64,000 bases of DNA from Pararhodobacter zhoushanensis (GTDB lineage: Bacteria; Pseudomonadota; Alphaproteobacteria; Rhodobacterales; Rhodobacteraceae), in assembly GCF_025949695.1 (NCBI RefSeq), contig NZ_JAPDFL010000001.1:1-64000 (forward strand), read 5' to 3'. Both the position numbers and the translations under genes were made by a program. Shown here one piece after another: positions 60,003 to 64,000 of the stretch (positions are counted from its first letter, which is position 1; the number at the start of each line of letters is the position of its first letter). The notes under the pieces were generated by a model. That model had not been told where the DNA came from and did no database searches. It was given only the letters and a program-made list of their open reading frames with translations.

Positions 60003-61472
60003 TTACGTGACGCTGATGGTGCGCGAGACGAGATAGGCATCAAGCCCCTCGGTCCCGACTTCGGAGCCAAGCCCGCTTTCCTTGATCCCGCCGAACGGGG
60101 TCTCGGGCATCGAGATGTTGAACGAGTTGATCGCGAACATGCCCGCCTCGATCTCATCCGACAAGCGGTGGATGTTGGAAAGCGACTGGGTGAAGGCATA
60201 GGCGGCCAGACCGAAGGGCAGGCTGTTGGCCTTGGCGATGCCGTCATCAAGGCCGCTGAAACGGTTCAGCACGGCGACCGGGCCAAAGGGTTCCTCGGTC
60301 ATGATGCGCGCGTCGCCGGGGACATCGGCCAGCACGGTGGGGGCATAGAAGAACCCGTCGTTGCCGATCCGCTCACCGCCTGCCAGCAGCTTTGCGCCCT
60401 TGGCGACGGCGTCCTGCACCAGCGCCTCGATCCCGTCGCGGCGCCGCGCATGGACCATCGGCCCCATGACGGTGGCCGGGTCCATCCCGTCGCCAACCGT
60501 GAGCGCCTTGGCCCGCGCGGCGAAACCGGCGCAGAAGGCGTCATAGCTGGCGTCCTGAATATAAAAGCGCGTGGGCGAGACGCAGACCTGCCCGGCATTG
60601 CGGTATTTGCGCTGCACCGACTGGTCGAGCACCGCCTCTTGCGGCGCATCGTCAAACACCAGTACGGGCGCATGGCCGCCCAGCTCCATCGTCGTGCGCT
60701 TGACGGTATCGGCGGCCAGCTTGATCAGGTGTTTGCCCACCGGGATCGAGCCGGTGAAACTGATCTTGCGGATGATGGGCGAGGCGATCAGGTGGCGCGA
60801 AATGGTATCGGGCACGCCGAACACCACGGCGATCACCCCGGCAGGCACACCCGCATCGACCAGACAGCGCGCCACGGCGAGGGCCGAGGCGGGCGCTTCC
60901 TCACCCGGTTTGTAGATCATCGGACAGCCAGCGGCGAGGGCGGTGCCCAGCTTGCGCGTGGCGTTGCCGATGGGGAAGTTCCACGCCGAGAACCCGGCGG
61001 CGGGACCGACCGGCTGCTTGATCACGCTGAAGCGGGTATCACCGAACCGGCCCGGCGGGATACGGCCCCAGCTGCGCCGGGCTTCTTCGGCGAACCATTC
61101 GAGTTCCTCGCAGGCGACATGCACCTCGATCTTGCTCTCGAACAGCGGCTTGCCCATTTCCAGCGTCGCCAGCTGCGCGATGGCATCGCCGCGCTCGTGC
61201 AACAGATCGGCGGCGCGCTTCAGGATGCGCCCGCGCTCGCGCGGGTTCACTTTGCGCCACTTCGGGAACTCACGCTCGGCGGCGGCCAATGCGCGGTCCA
61301 GATCCTGCGCGGTGGCGTGAGGCACGCGGCCAATCGCGCGGCCGGTCGCCGGATTGACGATGGGTTCAGCGTGGCGGGCATCGGCCCCGATCCAGTCGCC
61401 GTCGATCAGCAGCTGCGGCTCGACATAGCCCGCAGGCGTGACACTCTCGGCCCCGTCTTGGAACGTGGTCAT
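60003..61472 (-). CDS. NAD(P)+-dependent aldehyde dehydrogenase, first gene of the mandelate-like operon
   Basis: This 489-residue ALDH is a paralogue of the one at 50665: FSAWNFPIGNATRKLGTALAAGC, FTGSIPVGKHL, MELGGHAPVLVFDDA (Glu) and NAGQVCVSPTRF (Cys), with MPETPFGGIKESGLGSE at the end. It would oxidise the benzaldehyde from the decarboxylase. It leads a four-gene minus-strand operon and is preceded by a MarR-type promoter. GGGAGGGAAG is the ribosome-binding site. Confidence 0.88.
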   Translation of the reverse strand: MTTFQDGAESVTPAGYVEPQLLIDGDWIGADARHAEPIVNPATGRAIGRVPHATAQDLDRALAAAEREFPKWRKVNPRERGRILKRAADLLHERGDAIAQLATLEMGKPLFESKIEVHVACEELEWFAEEARRSWGRIPPGRFGDTRFSVIKQPVGPAAGFSAWNFPIGNATRKLGTALAAGCPMIYKPGEEAPASALAVARCLVDAGVPAGVIAVVFGVPDTISRHLIASPIIRKISFTGSIPVGKHLIKLAADTVKRTTMELGGHAPVLVFDDAPQEAVLDQSVQRKYRNAGQVCVSPTRFYIQDASYDAFCAGFAARAKALTVGDGMDPATVMGPMVHARRRDGIEALVQDAVAKGAKLLAGGERIGNDGFFYAPTVLADVPGDARIMTEEPFGPVAVLNRFSGLDDGIAKANSLPFGLAAYAFTQSLSNIHRLSDEIEAGMFAINSFNISMPETPFGGIKESGLGSEVGTEGLDAYLVSRTISVT

Positions 61473-61532
61473 GAAAACTTCCCTCCCCGAACCGTAGAAT
61501 TTTCGGCCCTTGCGTGCCGCCTCCGGTTTCGC

Positions 61533-61561
61533 TTTGATATAAGAAAGCCTGATATTGTCAA
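61533..61561 (-). promoter_or_regulatory. Promoter with MarR-type operator, site 3 (mandelate-like operon)
   Basis: On the minus strand TTGACA (61561-61556) is 16 bp from TATCAA (61539-61534). Between them, and overlapping the -10, is TATCAGGCTTTCTTATA (61554-61538), which fits TATNAGG-N3-CCTNATA with one mismatch. The site also lies upstream of the divergent molybdenum hydroxylase gene. Confidence 0.62.
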
Positions 61562-61643
61562 CAACTCAGCCCTCGGTTAGCGTGGCGAAGTTTTGCTGAT
61601 AGTGAATGGCATTCAAAATAGACAATCGACCGGGAAGCCCGAC

Positions 61644-63995
61644 ATGAGCACCGAATCATCCGCAACGCGTCAAGGACTGATCGGCGCGCCCCTGCCCCGG
61701 CGCGAGGATGTCGCGCTGCTGCAAGGACGCGGCCAATACGCCGACGATCTGCCCTTTGACGGCGCAGTTTTCGCCGTCTTCGCCCGCTCGCCCTATGGTC
61801 ATGCGCGGCTGGACGCGGTGCAGGTCGAGGACGCGCGCGCCATGCCCGGCGTGCTGGCGGTGCTGACCGGCGCGGATCTGGCCGCGGCGGGGATCGGGCC
61901 CATTCCGCACGCCATCGGCTCGTCAAAGCGCGGCTCGGACAGGCCGCTCAGCCAGCGCGACGGCAGCGAGCGGCTGCGCACCCTGCACCACCCGTTGCCG
62001 CTGGACCGCGTGCGCTTTGCCGGTGAGGCCTATGCCGCCGTGATCGCCGAGACGATGGAGCAAGCCAAGGACGCCGCCGAGCTGATCGAGGCCGAGTTCG
62101 ACGAACTCCCCGCCGTCACCAACGCGCTGGCCGCGCTGGCCGACGACGCGCCGCAGCTGTGGGACACCGTCCCCGGCAACCTGACGCTGGAGGCCGAACT
62201 GGGCGATGCGGCGGCGGTCGAGGCCGCCTTTGCTACAGCCACCCACCGCGTCCGCTTCACCAGCCAGATAAACCGCGTCACCGGCGTGCATATGGAACCG
62301 CGCACGGCGGCGGCGGCCTATGTCGACGGGCGCTATGTGATGCATTGCTCGGCCGGGATCGGCGTGGTGCAGGTGCGCGAGCAGATGGCGGCATCGCTGG
62401 GTGTGGGGCTTGAAGCGGTGCGCATCGTCGCCCCCGGCGATGTCGGCGGCAATTTCGGCACGCGCAACGCCACCTATCCAGAATGGGTGGTCATCGCCCA
62501 TGCCGCCAAGCTGCTGGGTCGTCCGGTCAAGCACCGGGTCGAGCGGCTGGAGGCGTTTGTGTCTGACTATCAGGCGCGCGATCTGCATGTGGATGTGGAA
62601 CTGGCGCTGGATGATGTCGGCACTTTCCTTGCCCTTCGCTGCGTGAACACCTCGAACCAGGGCGCGCACACGGTCAGCTACACACCGCTGAACAAGGGCG
62701 TGCAGCTGATGACCGGCGTGTACCGCGTGCCGGTCGCGCATGCGGTGGCGCGGGCGGTGGTGACGAACACGCCCTCGACCATCCCCTACCGCAGCGCCGG
62801 ACGACCCGAGGCGATGTATGCCATCGAGCGCCTGGTCGATCTGGCCGCGCAGCAATGCGGCTTTGACCGGATCGCGCTGCGCCAGCGCAACATGATCCCC
62901 GTCGATGCCTTCCCCTACACCAACCCTTTCGGCGTCACCTATGACAGCGGCGACCATCTGGCGACGCTGGCCACGGCGATGCAGATCGGCGATGTTGCGG
63001 GGTTCGAGGCGCGGCGGGCCGAGGCGCGGACGCGCGGGATGTATCGCGGCATCGGTATTTCGAATTACATCGAAGGAGCGGGCGGCTATCCGCAAGAGCG
63101 CGCGGTGGTGAGCGTGCTTGAGGACCGGATTGAGGTCACGCTGGGCACGCAGGACACCGGACAGGGCCACCGCACCGCCTTTACCCAGTTGGTCGCGGAA
63201 TGGTTCGGCCTGCCGTATGAGCAGGTCGTGCTGCGCACCGGCGACAGTGATTTCGTCACGCAAGGCGGCGGCTCGCATTCGGGGCGGTCCTTGCGCTTTG
63301 GCAGCATCGTCATGGACAAGGCGACCCGTGCGGTGATCGCCCGTGCCAAGGCGGTTTACGCCGCGTTGACCGGCGCGGCAGAAGTGGACTACGCCGAGGG
63401 ATTGCTACGGGTGCCGGGCACCAATGAGGCGATGAGCCTGTTCGAGCTGAGCGCGCACACGCTGGACCCGCGCGTGCCGCTGGACCTGCAAGGCCCGCTG
63501 GCGGCGGAGTGTAACGAGGTCATCCCCGGCCTCGCCTTCCCCTATGGTGCGGCGGTGTGCGAGGTGGAAATCGACCCCGAAACCGGCGCGCTGACCATCC
63601 CGCGCTATGCCTCGGTCGATGATGTGGGCCGCGCGCTGAACCCGTTGATCCTGCACGGCCAGACCCATGGCGGCATCGTGCAGGGTGTGGGGCAAGCCTG
63701 GCATGAGGCGATCCGCTGGGACGGCGACGGGCAGGCGCTGACGGCCAGCCTGATGGACTATCAGATGCCGCGCGCGACCGACTTCCCGTCCTTTGACACC
63801 GCGCTCAGCGAGGTTCCGGCGACCAGCCACCCGATGGGCTTCCGCCCCGGCGGCGAGGGCGGCACGACCCCGGCACTGGGGGTTTTCATCAACGCGATTG
63901 CCAATGCGCTGGGCGATCTGGGCGTGCATCATGTCGAGATGCCGGCCACGCCCTTGCGGATCTGGGAAGCGATCAGGAGAGCACAGAATGACTGA
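61644..63995 (+). CDS. Molybdenum-hydroxylase large subunit (xanthine oxidase/CoxL family)
   Basis: This 783-residue molybdopterin-binding subunit has GAPLPRREDVALLQGRGQYADDL (family N-terminus), DRVRFAGEAYAAVIAET, GDVGGNFGTRN (Moco), YRSAGRPEAMYAIERLVD, LGTQDTGQGHRTAFTQLVAEWFG and GEGGTTPAL with the active-site Glu near the C-terminus. The CO-dehydrogenase AYRCSFR loop is absent, so hydroxylation of an aromatic, N-heterocyclic or aldehyde substrate is more likely. It is divergent from the mandelate-like operon. The FAD and 2Fe-2S subunits should follow to the right. Confidence 0.85.
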   Translation: MSTESSATRQGLIGAPLPRREDVALLQGRGQYADDLPFDGAVFAVFARSPYGHARLDAVQVEDARAMPGVLAVLTGADLAAAGIGPIPHAIGSSKRGSDRPLSQRDGSERLRTLHHPLPLDRVRFAGEAYAAVIAETMEQAKDAAELIEAEFDELPAVTNALAALADDAPQLWDTVPGNLTLEAELGDAAAVEAAFATATHRVRFTSQINRVTGVHMEPRTAAAAYVDGRYVMHCSAGIGVVQVREQMAASLGVGLEAVRIVAPGDVGGNFGTRNATYPEWVVIAHAAKLLGRPVKHRVERLEAFVSDYQARDLHVDVELALDDVGTFLALRCVNTSNQGAHTVSYTPLNKGVQLMTGVYRVPVAHAVARAVVTNTPSTIPYRSAGRPEAMYAIERLVDLAAQQCGFDRIALRQRNMIPVDAFPYTNPFGVTYDSGDHLATLATAMQIGDVAGFEARRAEARTRGMYRGIGISNYIEGAGGYPQERAVVSVLEDRIEVTLGTQDTGQGHRTAFTQLVAEWFGLPYEQVVLRTGDSDFVTQGGGSHSGRSLRFGSIVMDKATRAVIARAKAVYAALTGAAEVDYAEGLLRVPGTNEAMSLFELSAHTLDPRVPLDLQGPLAAECNEVIPGLAFPYGAAVCEVEIDPETGALTIPRYASVDDVGRALNPLILHGQTHGGIVQGVGQAWHEAIRWDGDGQALTASLMDYQMPRATDFPSFDTALSEVPATSHPMGFRPGGEGGTTPALGVFINAIANALGDLGVHHVEMPATPLRIWEAIRRAQND

Positions 63996-64000
63996 GTTGA
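63988..64000 (+). CDS. Start of the next gene (only four codons visible)
   Basis: ATG ACT GAG TTG overlaps the end of the molybdenum-hydroxylase gene by 8 bp and has AGGAGAG upstream. By position it may be a partner (FAD or iron-sulfur) subunit; no domain can be read. Confidence 0.4.

Overview
The window is high-GC DNA from an alphaproteobacterium, most likely a member of the Rhodobacteraceae (Roseobacter/Rhodobacter group). The pointers are a MipZ-type ParA ATPase, the order ffh-GNAT-chorismate mutase-rpsP-rimM-trmD-rplS-rpmE, an alphaproteobacterial cysG-DUF2849-cysI-cysH-DUF934-fpr sulfite operon, DUF475, and many ATGA stop/start overlaps. No rRNA, tRNA, insertion sequence, prophage or CRISPR array was recognised. 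The species cannot be named from the sequence alone.

Layout. 1-11.1 kb holds general chromosomal genes: a DedA/PAP2/LssY fusion, a GlcG-like protein, malate synthase G, an ArsR/AHSA1 operon, a divergent photolyase-like protein, MipZ and an APC-type permease. 11.1-18.7 kb is a translation/secretion block on the minus strand (ffh, GNAT, aroQ-type chorismate mutase, rpsP, bluB, rimM, trmD, rplS, rpmE). It is interrupted between trmD and rplS by an Abi_2/HEPN abortive-infection-type gene with its own promoter and palindromic operator, plus a frameshifted exported protein. 18.7-28.4 kb carries rhomboid, trhO, pit, NUDIX, arfB, a tiny SD-driven 22-codon ORF, a queuosine-precursor transporter, a large exported protein with a duplicated domain, and a PLP enzyme. 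28.4-33.7 kb is the assimilatory sulfate reduction operon. 33.8-36.9 kb has a lipoprotein/beta-barrel pair that may be a small Slam-like system, and DUF475.

37-64 kb is an aromatic-acid catabolic region. A MarR regulator sits divergent from a hydroxycinnamoyl-CoA hydratase-lyase. A tripartite tricarboxylate transporter (TctABC) has two tandem binding proteins. A second operon encodes an NDP-forming acyl-CoA synthetase of the FerA type (frameshifted here), a vanillin-type aldehyde dehydrogenase, a second hydratase-lyase and a fused acyl-CoA dehydrogenase. On the minus strand a four-gene operon resembles the mandelate pathway: aldehyde dehydrogenase, ThDP decarboxylase, FMN alpha-hydroxyacid dehydrogenase and FAD D-hydroxyacid dehydrogenase. 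A molybdenum hydroxylase begins at the right edge.

How it fits together (inference): hydroxycinnamates such as ferulate or p-coumarate enter, are activated to CoA thioesters, and are cleaved to benzaldehydes and acetyl-CoA, then oxidised to benzoates. The acyl-CoA dehydrogenase could feed in dihydro-hydroxycinnamates. The mandelate-like operon would feed either enantiomer of an aromatic alpha-hydroxy acid to the same aldehydes. One palindrome, TATNAGG-N3-CCTNATA, lies just downstream of a TTGACA box at three promoters (before the first hydratase-lyase, before the FerA-like operon, and before the mandelate-like operon). This suggests that the one MarR protein controls both branches.
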